A program made the position numbers and the translations under genes. From positions 1 to 64,000 of the forward strand of contig JAFRIV010000017.1 in the NCBI GenBank assembly GCA_017432615.1: 64,000 nucleotides of DNA, read 5' to 3'. This DNA is from Oscillospiraceae bacterium. GTDB taxonomy: Bacteria > Bacillota > Clostridia > Oscillospirales > Oscillospiraceae. Shown in pieces: positions 18,211 to 26,404 of this stretch (positions are counted from its first letter, which is position 1; every line of letters starts with the position of its first letter). Under the pieces are notes generated by a model, which saw only the letters and a list, made by a program, of their open reading frames with translations, was not told the origin of the DNA and did no database searches.

Positions 18211-18984
18211 TCATTCGCCCAGATAAGCGGCAATGACACGCTTGTTTGTGGCGATTTCTTCCGGACTGCCGGAGGCAATCGTCTGCCCGTAGTCGATGAC
18301 CTGGATCCTTTCACAGATATTCATAACAAGAGACATATCATGTTCGATGAGTAAAATGGCAATGCCGAAGGTCTTGCGGATCACCTGAATGCAGGCAAGG
18401 AGTTCTGCTGTTTCTGTGGGATTCATCCCGGCAGCAGGCTCATCCAGCAGAAGAACCTTCATGTCCGTTGCCAGCGCACGGGCAATTTCCAGTTTGCGCT
18501 GTCTTCCGTAAGGAAGACTCGCAGCAGGAAGCCCTGCCACATCGGAAAGCCCGCAGATTTCTAACAGGCGGATAGATTTTTCCGCAACTTTCTGTTCCTG
18601 CTGCCAGTATTTCGGCGTGCGAAAGCTCGCTGAGAACAGCCCGTAGGATAGATCTTTCGTGCAGGCGACCATTACATTTTCAAGCACCGTCATCTCTTTG
18701 AAAAGCCTTATATTCTGAAATGTTCTTGCAATGCCCGCCTGGACAAACTGATGGGTCTTTTTCCCGTTCAGAGGGACGCCGTCTAAAAGTACTGTGCCCT
18801 CTGTCGGTGAATATACCCCGGTCAGAAGATTGAAAACGGATGTTTTTCCTGCTCCGTTTGGACCGATCAGGCCCACCAGTTCTCCCGGATAGATCTGAAT
18901 GTTGAAGTTGGAAACCGCTCTCAATCCGCCAAATGTGACACCGAGCTTTCTGGTTTCCAGGACAGGAGTTTTCTTTTCAACCAT
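18211..18984 (-). CDS. livG: Branched-chain amino acid ABC transporter ATPase LivG
   Basis: Second ATPase of the LIV system. It has Walker A GPNGAGKTS, the Q-loop RTFQNIRLF, signature LPYGRQRKLEIARAL (a common LivG variant of LSGGQ) and Walker B VLLLDEPAAGMNP. LivG and LivF act as a heterodimer on LivHM. Its start overlaps the end of livM by 8 nt, which suggests translational coupling. Length 257. Confidence 0.95.
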   Translation of the reverse strand: MVEKKTPVLETRKLGVTFGGLRAVSNFNIQIYPGELVGLIGPNGAGKTSVFNLLTGVYSPTEGTVLLDGVPLNGKKTHQFVQAGIARTFQNIRLFKEMTVLENVMVACTKDLSYGLFSASFRTPKYWQQEQKVAEKSIRLLEICGLSDVAGLPAASLPYGRQRKLEIARALATDMKVLLLDEPAAGMNPTETAELLACIQVIRKTFGIAILLIEHDMSLVMNICERIQVIDYGQTIASGSPEEIATNKRVIAAYLGE

Positions 18985-20128
18985 TTGCTCTTGCCTCCTT
19001 TCGTTCCTGCCTGGCTGCCTTGCGCTGTGCGGCAGCCCTGCGGAGATCCGGAATCAGGTTTTGGAGAGAAAACTCATAGCTTCCGAAGATCCCTTTCGGA
19101 CGAAACAGGATCACGACAATCAACACGAGAGCATATACCAGCATCGGATATTCAAAAATCCCCTTTACGGAAGACGGCAGCAGGTCGACCCATGTACCGT
19201 TTTTGATCTGGTAATTGACAAAGAACATGATAGCCGCTGCGACTGCCGAACCCGTCAGAGATCCCATGCCGCCCAATACCACCATGACTACCACAAAAGT
19301 GGAATTCAGGATCCCTCCGTTCGTGAAGGCGAAAGAGGAAGTGGAAAGCGTTGCGTTGGTGCATGCGTACAATGCTCCGGCAATACCGGCGAAAAAACCG
19401 GAATAGGCAAAGGTTAGCACTTTGAAACCCGCAACATTAACGCCGGAAGCAGAAGCGGCAATCTCGTCGTCCCGGATGGCCCGAATCGCTCTGCCGTATT
19501 TGGAACGTACGAACATAAACATCAGTGTCAGTGATAAAATGGTTACAATCAAGGCAAACCACAGAAACTGGACCTTGGCTTTACTCCCAAAGCCAAGCCC
19601 GTTTTTATAGAGAGAGGCTGCGGCAGAACCAAGCGCAAGCCCATCCTGTCCGCAGAAAGGAAGATTGTTGATGATATTGACAATGATCATCCCGAAACCG
19701 AGAGTGATGATGGCAAGATAGTCGCCTTTCAGACGAAGCGCAGGGATACCGACGAGAAGGCTCAGCAACGCACTGAGAGTCCCAGCGGCAAGAAAGCTTG
19801 CAATCATAACAAGGAGAAACATCGGATCAGACTTGCCGGTAAAAAACCCGGACCTTTCACAGGCAAGACTCAGCAGAGCAGCTGTGTAAGCCCCTACCGC
19901 CATAAATCCACAGTGCCCGAGAGACAGCTGCCCCATAAATCCCAGAACGAGATTCAGCGAGCAGGCGAGCACCATCAGATAACAACACTGCCAGAGAGAG
20001 GGAACCAGCACCAGCTTGAATGATCCGTCCGATCCTTTTACTTTCGTGAGGATCTGAAAGGCAGTAAAAAGAAGCACGATCACGACGGTATTGAGAAGAT
20101 AACCGTTTGATGTTTTTTTCAGGTTCAT
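18977..20128 (-). CDS. livM: Branched-chain amino acid ABC transporter permease LivM
   Basis: Integral membrane permease of the LIV system. The 383 residues contain about nine or ten hydrophobic segments, the MVLACSLNLVLGFMGQLSLGHCGFMAVGAY stretch typical of LivM, and the cytoplasmic coupling segment SKYGRAIRAIRDDEIAASASGVN. A basic tail (RRAAAQRKAARQERKEAR) ends the protein. It overlaps livH by 4 nt and livG by 8 nt. Confidence 0.94.
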   Translation of the reverse strand: MNLKKTSNGYLLNTVVIVLLFTAFQILTKVKGSDGSFKLVLVPSLWQCCYLMVLACSLNLVLGFMGQLSLGHCGFMAVGAYTAALLSLACERSGFFTGKSDPMFLLVMIASFLAAGTLSALLSLLVGIPALRLKGDYLAIITLGFGMIIVNIINNLPFCGQDGLALGSAAASLYKNGLGFGSKAKVQFLWFALIVTILSLTLMFMFVRSKYGRAIRAIRDDEIAASASGVNVAGFKVLTFAYSGFFAGIAGALYACTNATLSTSSFAFTNGGILNSTFVVVMVVLGGMGSLTGSAVAAAIMFFVNYQIKNGTWVDLLPSSVKGIFEYPMLVYALVLIVVILFRPKGIFGSYEFSLQNLIPDLRRAAAQRKAARQERKEARANG

Positions 20129-21021
20129 ACCTTTTCCCCCACGTTCTTTCCAAGAATCCCGGCGGGTTTGATTACCAGCACGATGATCAGGATCAGAAAC
20201 ACAAAAGTATCTGCCATGCTGGAGGAGATATAACTCGTTGTAAAAGATTCCACCAGTCCGATTACGATCCCTCCAAGCATGGCGCCGGGGATGATTCCGA
20301 TCCCACCGAGCACGGCAGAAACGAATGCTTTAAGCCCCAACAGCCCGCCCATTGTGGTATATACTTTCGGATACTGTGCCAGGTACATCAGAGCAGCAAC
20401 GGCTGCCAGAGCAGATCCGATTCCGAAGGTCAGCAGGATGGTATGGTTCACATTGATTCCCATTAAAGTCGCTGCGGCTTTATCCTCAGACACACAACGC
20501 ATGGCACGACCGAGGCGTGTTTTCTGGGTAAAGGTATACAGTACCAGCATGATAACAGCACTGATTATCAGGGTGAAGATCGTGGTATACTCCATGGTGA
20601 CCGTTCCAAAACGGATACCGCCTGCACGAAAGATCTGGGTGGAAACTTTCGGATTCGGCCCTATCACAGGGATCGCCTGAGCCAGATTTTCCAGGAAAAG
20701 GCTCATGGCAATTGCAGTGATCAGGGCAGTCATATTGGTGCCTTTCTTTCGCACCGGACGGTAGGCAATCAACTCAGTACTCATACCGACGAGTGCACAC
20801 ACCACAACGGCTGCCAGAACGGACACCCATGCCGGTGCGCCAAGCCGCAATACAAGCGGGATAGTAAAGATTACGGTATAGCCGCCGACCATGATAAAAT
20901 CACCGTGGGCAAAATTGATCAGACGGATAATTCCGTAGACCATGGTATAACCCAGGGCGATGAGGGCATAAATACTGCCAAGACGCAGCCCGACTATCAG
21001 AGTCTGGAAAAATGTACTCAT
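20125..21021 (-). CDS. livH: Branched-chain amino acid ABC transporter permease LivH
   Basis: Partner permease of LivM. The motif LRLGSIYALIALGYTMVYGIIRLINFAHGD is diagnostic, as is the coupling segment TRLGRAMRCVSEDKAAATLMGIN. The start is ATG 21021 (MSTFFQTL), with GGAGCA close upstream; an in-frame ATG 60 nt earlier lies in the intergenic hairpin and is rejected. 298 residues. It overlaps livM by 4 nt. Confidence 0.94.
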   Translation of the reverse strand: MSTFFQTLIVGLRLGSIYALIALGYTMVYGIIRLINFAHGDFIMVGGYTVIFTIPLVLRLGAPAWVSVLAAVVVCALVGMSTELIAYRPVRKKGTNMTALITAIAMSLFLENLAQAIPVIGPNPKVSTQIFRAGGIRFGTVTMEYTTIFTLIISAVIMLVLYTFTQKTRLGRAMRCVSEDKAAATLMGINVNHTILLTFGIGSALAAVAALMYLAQYPKVYTTMGGLLGLKAFVSAVLGGIGIIPGAMLGGIVIGLVESFTTSYISSSMADTFVFLILIIVLVIKPAGILGKNVGEKV

Positions 21022-21046
21022 AAAATGCTCCTTCCGAGATGGGATT

Positions 21047-21072
21047 GGGAGAGGAAAAGCCCTCTCCCAACA
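21047..21072 (-). repeat. Hairpin between livJ and livH
   Basis: A perfect 10-bp stem (21047-21056 with 21063-21072) without a T run. It probably protects the 3' end of livJ mRNA or lowers read-through, so the binding protein is made in excess over the membrane parts. Confidence 0.55.
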
Positions 21073-21098
21073 AGTCCACACATTTTATAGGGAAGCTG

Positions 21099-22268
21099 TC
21101 ACGGCAACTGTGAAACTACATCAACCAGCTTTGCTGAGACAGACTGCCCGTCAGAAGAGAAGGAGATGATGGCTGCACCTTTCATCGGCGTACCGGACTC
21201 ATCCAGGGAGAAAGTCCCTGTAACGCATTCATATACAGCCGAGGTATCGGCAAGGGCATCCCGAACAGCTTCTGCATCAACAGCCCCGGCAGCCTCAATG
21301 GCTGCTTTGTACATATAAACACAGTCATATCCGGTGGCACCGAATGCACTGGGAATAGAACCATATTTTTCCTCATAGGCTTTTACAAAAGAACTGACAA
21401 TTTCGGAAGTGTCACTGGGATCGTAATGGTTTGTCCAGTATACATCGTTGAAGGCTGTCAGGTCGGCACCGGCCACCACATAGTCCGGCGTGGTGTCATA
21501 GCCGTCAGCACCCATGATAATGCCGAGATACCCGGCTGCACGTGCCTGGGGTACCACATACGGGCCGACGACGTCATAATAATAGGGGGCATAAACAAAA
21601 TCGACCCCGGCGTTGACCATCGCGTTAAACTGGTTGGTATAGTCCTGAACATCCAGGGATGCCGTCGATTGTTCGGCTGCAACCTCAATGCCGTACGCTG
21701 CACAGGCTTTGGAGAAGGAATCAAACAGACCTTTGGAGTAGACGTCTGCAGCGCAATAGACAACGCCAACTCTTTCAAAACCTGCCTGTTTGGCATAAGC
21801 TGCAGCAATAGCCCCTTGAAAACTGTCTGCATAGCAGGCACGGAAAATATAGTCGTCCTCCGTGGTGAGCGAATCAGCCGTGGCAGTAGGGGATAAAATA
21901 CAGACTTCCTCTTCGTTAGCCGCATCTGTGATAGCAGAAGTACAACCGGATGTGGCAGAACCTACAATCAGCTGAACGCCCTTTGCTACCAGAGAGTTAA
22001 AGGCATTGAGACATTCCGTGGGGTCGCTCTGGTCATCGGTGTGGATCAGTTCGACCTGTCGGCCAAGGATCCCGCCGGCGGCATTGATTTCTTCTACGGC
22101 GAGATCTGCCCCAGTGGAGATCCCGATGCCGTAAGCTGCCAAAGCACCGGTATTCGGAGAAATAACGCCGATTACAATGGCATCATCTGCTGCCCAGACG
22201 CCGGTTCCAGACAAGGTGAAAACAAAGATGAACGCAAGAACGAGAAAAATAAGGTTACGTTTTTTCAT
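21099..22268 (-). CDS. livJ: Branched-chain amino acid binding protein LivJ
   Basis: Extracellular receptor of the LIV transporter, type I periplasmic binding fold. The ATG at 22268 (MKKRNLIFLVLAFIFVF) has the RBS AAAGGAG; an in-frame ATG further up would translate the leader terminator. The signal peptide ends at about residue 27 (GVWA-ADD). The mature part starts IVIGVISPNTGALAAYGI, as in LivJ/AmiC proteins, and GSATSGCTSAI belongs to the ligand cleft. There is no lipobox cysteine, unusual for a Gram-positive binding protein. 389 residues. Ligand specificity is inferred from the family. Confidence 0.9.
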   Translation of the reverse strand: MKKRNLIFLVLAFIFVFTLSGTGVWAADDAIVIGVISPNTGALAAYGIGISTGADLAVEEINAAGGILGRQVELIHTDDQSDPTECLNAFNSLVAKGVQLIVGSATSGCTSAITDAANEEEVCILSPTATADSLTTEDDYIFRACYADSFQGAIAAAYAKQAGFERVGVVYCAADVYSKGLFDSFSKACAAYGIEVAAEQSTASLDVQDYTNQFNAMVNAGVDFVYAPYYYDVVGPYVVPQARAAGYLGIIMGADGYDTTPDYVVAGADLTAFNDVYWTNHYDPSDTSEIVSSFVKAYEEKYGSIPSAFGATGYDCVYMYKAAIEAAGAVDAEAVRDALADTSAVYECVTGTFSLDESGTPMKGAAIISFSSDGQSVSAKLVDVVSQLP

Positions 22269-22285
22269 GGGATTATTCTCCTTTA

Positions 22286-22332
22286 CGAAAAATAGGCAAA
22301 GGCGCCGTGCTGGAAAGCACGGCGCCTTTGCC
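22286..22332 (-). terminator. Terminator-like hairpin in the liv operon leader
   Basis: A perfect 17-bp stem (22295-22311 with 22316-22332), tetraloop and TATTTTT lie between the liv promoter and the livJ RBS. It looks like an attenuator, yet no competing antiterminator hairpin could be seen. Alternatively it could end transcripts arriving from the ANTAR gene. Confidence 0.75.
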
Positions 22333-22344
22333 GTTTGTGAGTGC

Positions 22345-22373
22345 ATTATATCGCTTTGTTACAGGGAAGTCAA
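22345..22373 (-). promoter_or_regulatory. Promoter of the liv operon
   Basis: Minus strand TTGACT (22368-22373) and a consensus TATAAT (22345-22350) are 17 nt apart, placing the start just before the leader hairpin. Confidence 0.85.
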
Positions 22374-22424
22374 TAAACGAAACAACCAAGAAATTCTTCT
22401 CAAAACAGCTATATTTTTGGCGTT

Positions 22425-23009
22425 TTACTCAAATTGGCAGAGAATTCGCTGTGCAGCTTCCCTCTTGGAGATCCGTTCATCCATGGCGCGCTTTTCTACA
22501 CAACGATGGGCTTCTTCCTCCGTCATACTCTGCTTCTCAATCAGCAACCATTTGGCGCGGTTTACAAGGCGTAGCTCTGTGATCTGTTCTTCTACCTTCT
22601 GCTGCTTTTCAATAAAACGCAGCAGCCTTTCTCTTTCTGCGCAAAGCATCTGTAAACTCTGCGTGATCAGAAGGGAAGAGGTAGGTTTGGCAATCACTGC
22701 CAGCCCGTGCAGGGTAGCCTCGGCGGTGACTTCTTCCAGCAACTCGTTCTTTACAAAAAGGATTACACCGGCAGACGTTTTTTCACAACAATCAAAAGCA
22801 AACTGTGTACCGAATTCATCCTTCAGCGGTGCATTGATAAGGATCAGGTCATATTCCCGCTCCGGCAGAGATCGCCGTGCCGCTCCGCAATTGGCTACGG
22901 AGTCGACAGGCCAGTAATCGGTTCCGGGTAACTGTTGACGGATTGCTTCACAGAATTTCTCCGAGGAAGAAACCAGCAGCACGGCGTAGGTCCTCTCCTG
23001 AAAGACCAT
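22425..23009 (-). CDS. ANTAR-domain RNA-binding antiterminator with degenerate receiver
   Basis: The 194-residue protein has a receiver-like domain (1-120), a coiled coil (about 122-150) and an ANTAR domain (about 150-190: RAKWLLIEKQSMTEEEAHRCVEKRAMDERISKREAAQ is read in pieces as the AxxxLxxxxgmsEeeAh pattern). ANTAR domains bind leader RNA hairpins and prevent termination. In the receiver the acidic pair is Ser-Ser (VSSSEK) and the phosphoacceptor is Asn59 (ILINAPL), though Lys108 remains, so classical phosphorylation is unlikely. It starts 23 nt after a type I glutamine synthetase gene, a pairing known from clostridial nitrogen control. Likely targets are the hairpins at 8671 and 26202. 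Confidence 0.88.
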   Translation of the reverse strand: MVFQERTYAVLLVSSSEKFCEAIRQQLPGTDYWPVDSVANCGAARRSLPEREYDLILINAPLKDEFGTQFAFDCCEKTSAGVILFVKNELLEEVTAEATLHGLAVIAKPTSSLLITQSLQMLCAERERLLRFIEKQQKVEEQITELRLVNRAKWLLIEKQSMTEEEAHRCVEKRAMDERISKREAAQRILCQFE

Positions 23010-23032
23010 CTTCCGATACCTCCTTTGATCCC

Positions 23033-24241
23033 TTAGGAACAGAAAGCGGAAAGAATGGCCCGGGGTAAATGCGCATGCACGAAATCGCTTTTTTGGGCCG
23101 CGAGAACGGCTTCCTCCCGCGTTTTCGGCAGTGCACGGTAGATGGAAAGCTGTGCTTCGCTGGCAGTATAGAGATTCAATTCTTCACTTTTTGGTAAGAG
23201 GAGGCGGTTTTCAATACCGTAAAGACCTGCTTCGATCAGCAGAGCAAAGGCCAGGTAAGGATTTGCCATAGAATCGGCAGAGCGCAATTCAGCACGTCGT
23301 GTCTCAGGGACTGCCGCCGGTATGCGGATCATCTGGGAACGGTTCTCTTCTCCCCAACTGATATAGCCCGGGGCTTTGCGGCTTCCCAAACGCTGATAGG
23401 AAGCATCCGTCGGGTTTAGGAAAATGGTAAAATCATAGATCTTTTCCAGAATTCCGGCTATCACAAAGGGTAACAGATCACGCCCGTCTTCACTTTTTAC
23501 AGAAAGATTGATGTGAAGCCCGTTGCCGGGTTCCGTCGGGAGTGGTTTGGGGGAGAAATCAGCGCAGAGCCCGTTCCGTGCCACAATAGTTTCCACGACG
23601 CTGCGGAATGTTATGGCATTATCGGCAGCGGAAACGGCATCGGAATATCGGAAATCGATTTCATTCTGGCCGGGTCCTTCCTCATGATGGGAGCATTCCG
23701 GATGGATGCCCATCTGTTCCAGCGTCAGACAGATTTCCCGACGAATATTTTCCCCTTTATCGAGGGGAAAAACGTCCATATAGTGGGCATGATCGTATGG
23801 AATCTTTGTCGGTTCGCCGTCTTCATCCGTTTTGAAGAGATAAAACTCCATTTCCGAGCCAAAAAAGAAACGGATACCGCGCGATTCTGCCGCCTTTACG
23901 CAACTGCGCAGCAACTCCCTGGCATCGGCATCAATTGTTTCGCCGTTCGGATGAGCGACACGGCAGAGCATCCGGACAACCTTTCCGTTCGCACTGCGCC
24001 AAGGCAGGCCGGACAGGGTGCTTGCATAAGGGTGCAGATATAAATCGGAACGTACCCCATCGCAAAACCCTGCAATGGCAGACCCGTCAATTGCGATGCC
24101 GGAAGTGAAGGCACGTTCCAGCTCAGACGGCTGAATGGCTATATTTTTCTGCCTTCCATATACGTCGCAAAAGGCCAGACGAATAAACTGAACATTTTCC
24201 TGCTCCACATACTGCAACACTTCCTGCTCTATTTCTTTCAT
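23033..24241 (-). CDS. glnA: Glutamine synthetase type I family protein
   Basis: The 402-residue protein has GSI motifs: DGSAIAGF, metal site GSEMEFYLF, HHEEGPGQNEIDF, NGLHINLS and NPTDASYQRLGSRKAPGYISWGEENRS. It is about 40 residues shorter than usual GSI, with shorter loops, but the catalytic motifs are present. It should make glutamine from glutamate and ammonia; a role as a sensor or in a related gamma-glutamyl reaction is possible because a full GSIII is also present. It shares an operon with the ANTAR gene. Confidence 0.88.
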   Translation of the reverse strand: MKEIEQEVLQYVEQENVQFIRLAFCDVYGRQKNIAIQPSELERAFTSGIAIDGSAIAGFCDGVRSDLYLHPYASTLSGLPWRSANGKVVRMLCRVAHPNGETIDADARELLRSCVKAAESRGIRFFFGSEMEFYLFKTDEDGEPTKIPYDHAHYMDVFPLDKGENIRREICLTLEQMGIHPECSHHEEGPGQNEIDFRYSDAVSAADNAITFRSVVETIVARNGLCADFSPKPLPTEPGNGLHINLSVKSEDGRDLLPFVIAGILEKIYDFTIFLNPTDASYQRLGSRKAPGYISWGEENRSQMIRIPAAVPETRRAELRSADSMANPYLAFALLIEAGLYGIENRLLLPKSEELNLYTASEAQLSIYRALPKTREEAVLAAQKSDFVHAHLPRAILSAFCS

Positions 24242-24274
24242 CTGATTTTATCCTTCTTTCTCTTTTGTTTGGCC

Positions 24275-24303
24275 ATTCTATCACGGGAAAACAGGGAGTG
24301 CAA
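24275..24303 (-). promoter_or_regulatory. Promoter of the GSI-ANTAR operon
   Basis: Minus strand TTGCAC and TAGAAT are separated by 17 nt, in the short gap after glmS. The leader is brief and shows no hairpin, unlike the GSIII and glmS leaders. Confidence 0.6.
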
Positions 24304-24308
24304 CAGCT

Positions 24309-26132
24309 TTACTCCACTGTGACGGATTTGGCCAGATTTTTGGGTTTGTCAATGTCGCAATTGTGTGCTTTCGCTGCATAATATGCCAACAGCTGTAGAG
24401 GAACAACAGCAAGAATCGGAGAAAAAATCGTCGAGATACGGGGTATGAAGATCACATCATCAGCCTGTGAGATAATTCTGCTGTTTCCGTGAAAAGCCAG
24501 CGCAAGCACTTTTGCCCCGCGCGCCTTTACCTCTACGACATTGCTGAGCGTTTTATCTGCCAACGCTTCATTGCAGCACACTGCTATGACGGGCTGGCCG
24601 TTCTCAATCAGCGCGATGGTGCCATGTTTTAATTCTCCGGCAGCGTATGATTCTGCGTGCAGATAGGAGATCTCCTTCATTTTCAGGGCGCCTTCCAGAG
24701 CAACCGCGTAATCCGTGTTACGCCCGATGAAGAACAGAGAGCGGCTGGAATAACGGCGGGACAGTGTGGGAAGCTGGTAATTCATATCAATGGACTGCTG
24801 AATATATTTAGGGACCTGTTTCAACTCCCAAAGGAGAGAGGAATAGACTTCCGGTGAGATAGAACGCAGCTTCTCGGCAAAAGAAAGGGCTATTAAATAC
24901 AGAACGGCAAGCTGAGTGGTAAACCCTTTCGTGGTGGCAACAGCTATTTCCGGACCTGCGCGGGTATACAGGGTATAATCCGCCAGATTTGCAATCGTAC
25001 TGCCTACCACGTTTACGATGCCGATGATCGTTGCGCCTCTTGCCCTGCATTCTTTCAGAGCGGCGATGGAATCGGCTGTTTCTCCGGACTGTGAGATCAC
25101 AAGAACCAGCGTGTGTGTATCCACCAGAGGGTCTGCATAACGCAATTCGCTGGCCAGTTCTACCTCAACCGGAAGATGACAGAGCTTTTCAATGGCATAG
25201 CGGCCGGAGCAGCCGGCATAATAAGCCGAACCGCATGCTGTGATTATGATCTTGTGAAACGAACGGAGAATTTCTGCAGGCAGTTCAAAATCATCAAGAC
25301 GGATCTTCTCACCCTGGATCCGGGAAGTGAGGGCTGCTTTCACAGCTGCCGGCTGCTCCATGATCTCTTTGAGCATAAAATGTTCATAACCACCCTTCTC
25401 TGCGGCTTCCACATTCCAGGTCACGCGGCTGATCGGCTTTGTGATTTCTTTCCCGGTACAGTCATATACTGTCACGTGATCCGGGGTAAGGCAGGCTATT
25501 TCACCGTCTTCCAAATAGATCACATTTTTGGTAAGAGAAATCAGTGCGGTAACATCAGAGGAAAAATACTGTTCTCCCACTCCAATGCCCAGGATCAGCG
25601 GACTTGCCTCCCTCACTGCAAATAAGGTATCCGGGGCATCAGTGCATAAAATGCCGAGCGCATAGGAACCTTCCAGCCGGGAGGCAGTTTTCATAACGGC
25701 GGCTTTGATATCGCCGGTATAGTATTTTTCCAAGAGGTGAACGATTACTTCCGTGTCAGTCTCACTATGAAAAATGTAATCCTCCGCAATCAGTTCCTCC
25801 CGCAATGCCAGATAATTTTCAATGATACCATTGTGCACAACGGCAAAGCGACCATCGTTGGATAGATGAGGATGCGCATTGAAATCGGTAGGCGCACCAT
25901 GAGTCGCCCAACGGGTGTGGCCAATGCCGATTGTTCCGGGGACAGTTTTTCCGCCCTCTGTTTTTTCATAGAGTTTGGCAATTCGCCCGCTGACTTTTTC
26001 AATATGAATAGCGTTGCCGTTCAGAACAGCAATGCCGGCCGAGTCATATCCTCGGTACTCCAGCCTGCTCAGTCCGTTCAACAAAACGGGAGCAGCCGGA
26101 TGCATACCGGTAAACCCGGTTATTCCGCACAT
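24309..26132 (-). CDS. glmS: Glutamine--fructose-6-phosphate aminotransferase
   Basis: Makes glucosamine-6-phosphate from fructose-6-phosphate and glutamine, the first step to UDP-GlcNAc and the cell wall. Cys2 (MCGITGF) is the glutaminase nucleophile, which fixes the start at 26132. The glutaminase domain (1-240) has HTRWATHG; two SIS domains follow (TACGSAYYAG, SQSGETADS) and the C-terminus is DKPKNLAKSVTVE. 607 residues. The leader has an attenuator instead of the glmS ribozyme found in many Firmicutes. Confidence 0.97.
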   Translation of the reverse strand: MCGITGFTGMHPAAPVLLNGLSRLEYRGYDSAGIAVLNGNAIHIEKVSGRIAKLYEKTEGGKTVPGTIGIGHTRWATHGAPTDFNAHPHLSNDGRFAVVHNGIIENYLALREELIAEDYIFHSETDTEVIVHLLEKYYTGDIKAAVMKTASRLEGSYALGILCTDAPDTLFAVREASPLILGIGVGEQYFSSDVTALISLTKNVIYLEDGEIACLTPDHVTVYDCTGKEITKPISRVTWNVEAAEKGGYEHFMLKEIMEQPAAVKAALTSRIQGEKIRLDDFELPAEILRSFHKIIITACGSAYYAGCSGRYAIEKLCHLPVEVELASELRYADPLVDTHTLVLVISQSGETADSIAALKECRARGATIIGIVNVVGSTIANLADYTLYTRAGPEIAVATTKGFTTQLAVLYLIALSFAEKLRSISPEVYSSLLWELKQVPKYIQQSIDMNYQLPTLSRRYSSRSLFFIGRNTDYAVALEGALKMKEISYLHAESYAAGELKHGTIALIENGQPVIAVCCNEALADKTLSNVVEVKARGAKVLALAFHGNSRIISQADDVIFIPRISTIFSPILAVVPLQLLAYYAAKAHNCDIDKPKNLAKSVTVE

Positions 26133-26159
26133 TTAGCATCTCTCCTTTCTCAAAGCAAC

Positions 26160-26217
26160 AAAAAAAAGAGACGCTGACGCAAAGCTGACAGATTCAGCCC
26201 TGAGACGCCAGTGTCTC
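26160..26217 (-). promoter_or_regulatory. Attenuator with ANTAR-like hexaloop hairpin in the glmS leader
   Basis: The transcript begins with the hairpin GAGAC-ACTGGC-GTCTC (26202-26217), a six-base loop with A1 and G4, and a sixth U-A pair below. Its left side can instead pair with 26168-26180 to form a terminator of about 12 bp followed by seven T. A second small stem (GCTGA/TCAGC) lies between. The hairpin matches that of the GSIII leader at 15 of 16 bases. Confidence 0.75.
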
Positions 26218-26227
26218 ACAGGTTGGA

Positions 26228-26256
26228 AGTATAACCTTCTTTTCGGATAATGTCAA
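26228..26256 (-). promoter_or_regulatory. Promoter of glmS
   Basis: Minus strand TTGACA (26251-26256) and TATACT (26228-26233) are 17 nt apart; the attenuator hairpin begins 10 nt after the -10 box. Confidence 0.85.
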
Positions 26257-26336
26257 GAGCATCCGAAACCGGAGAATTGTCGCCGGGAATCAAAGATTAC
26301 GGAGAAAAAATGGGGACATGAACTCCGGCGGAGCAG

Positions 26337-26365
26337 TTGCTTTTTCTCCGGGACTTGTCTATAAT
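26337..26365 (+). promoter_or_regulatory. Promoter of the C69 dipeptidase gene
   Basis: TTGCTT (26337-26342) and TATAAT (26360-26365) are 17 nt apart; a second TATAAT lies at 26370. Confidence 0.75.
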
Positions 26366-26404
26366 GTCTATAATAAGAACATCGAGAGAGAAGGAGAATA
26401 ATAC

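Noticed and set aside
22269..22346. Extended N-terminus for LivJ
   Set aside because: It would pass through the 17-bp leader hairpin; the signal peptide starts at 22268.
26133..26220. glmS ribozyme in the glmS leader
   Set aside because: The leader is too short and contains only the hairpin, a small stem and the terminator.
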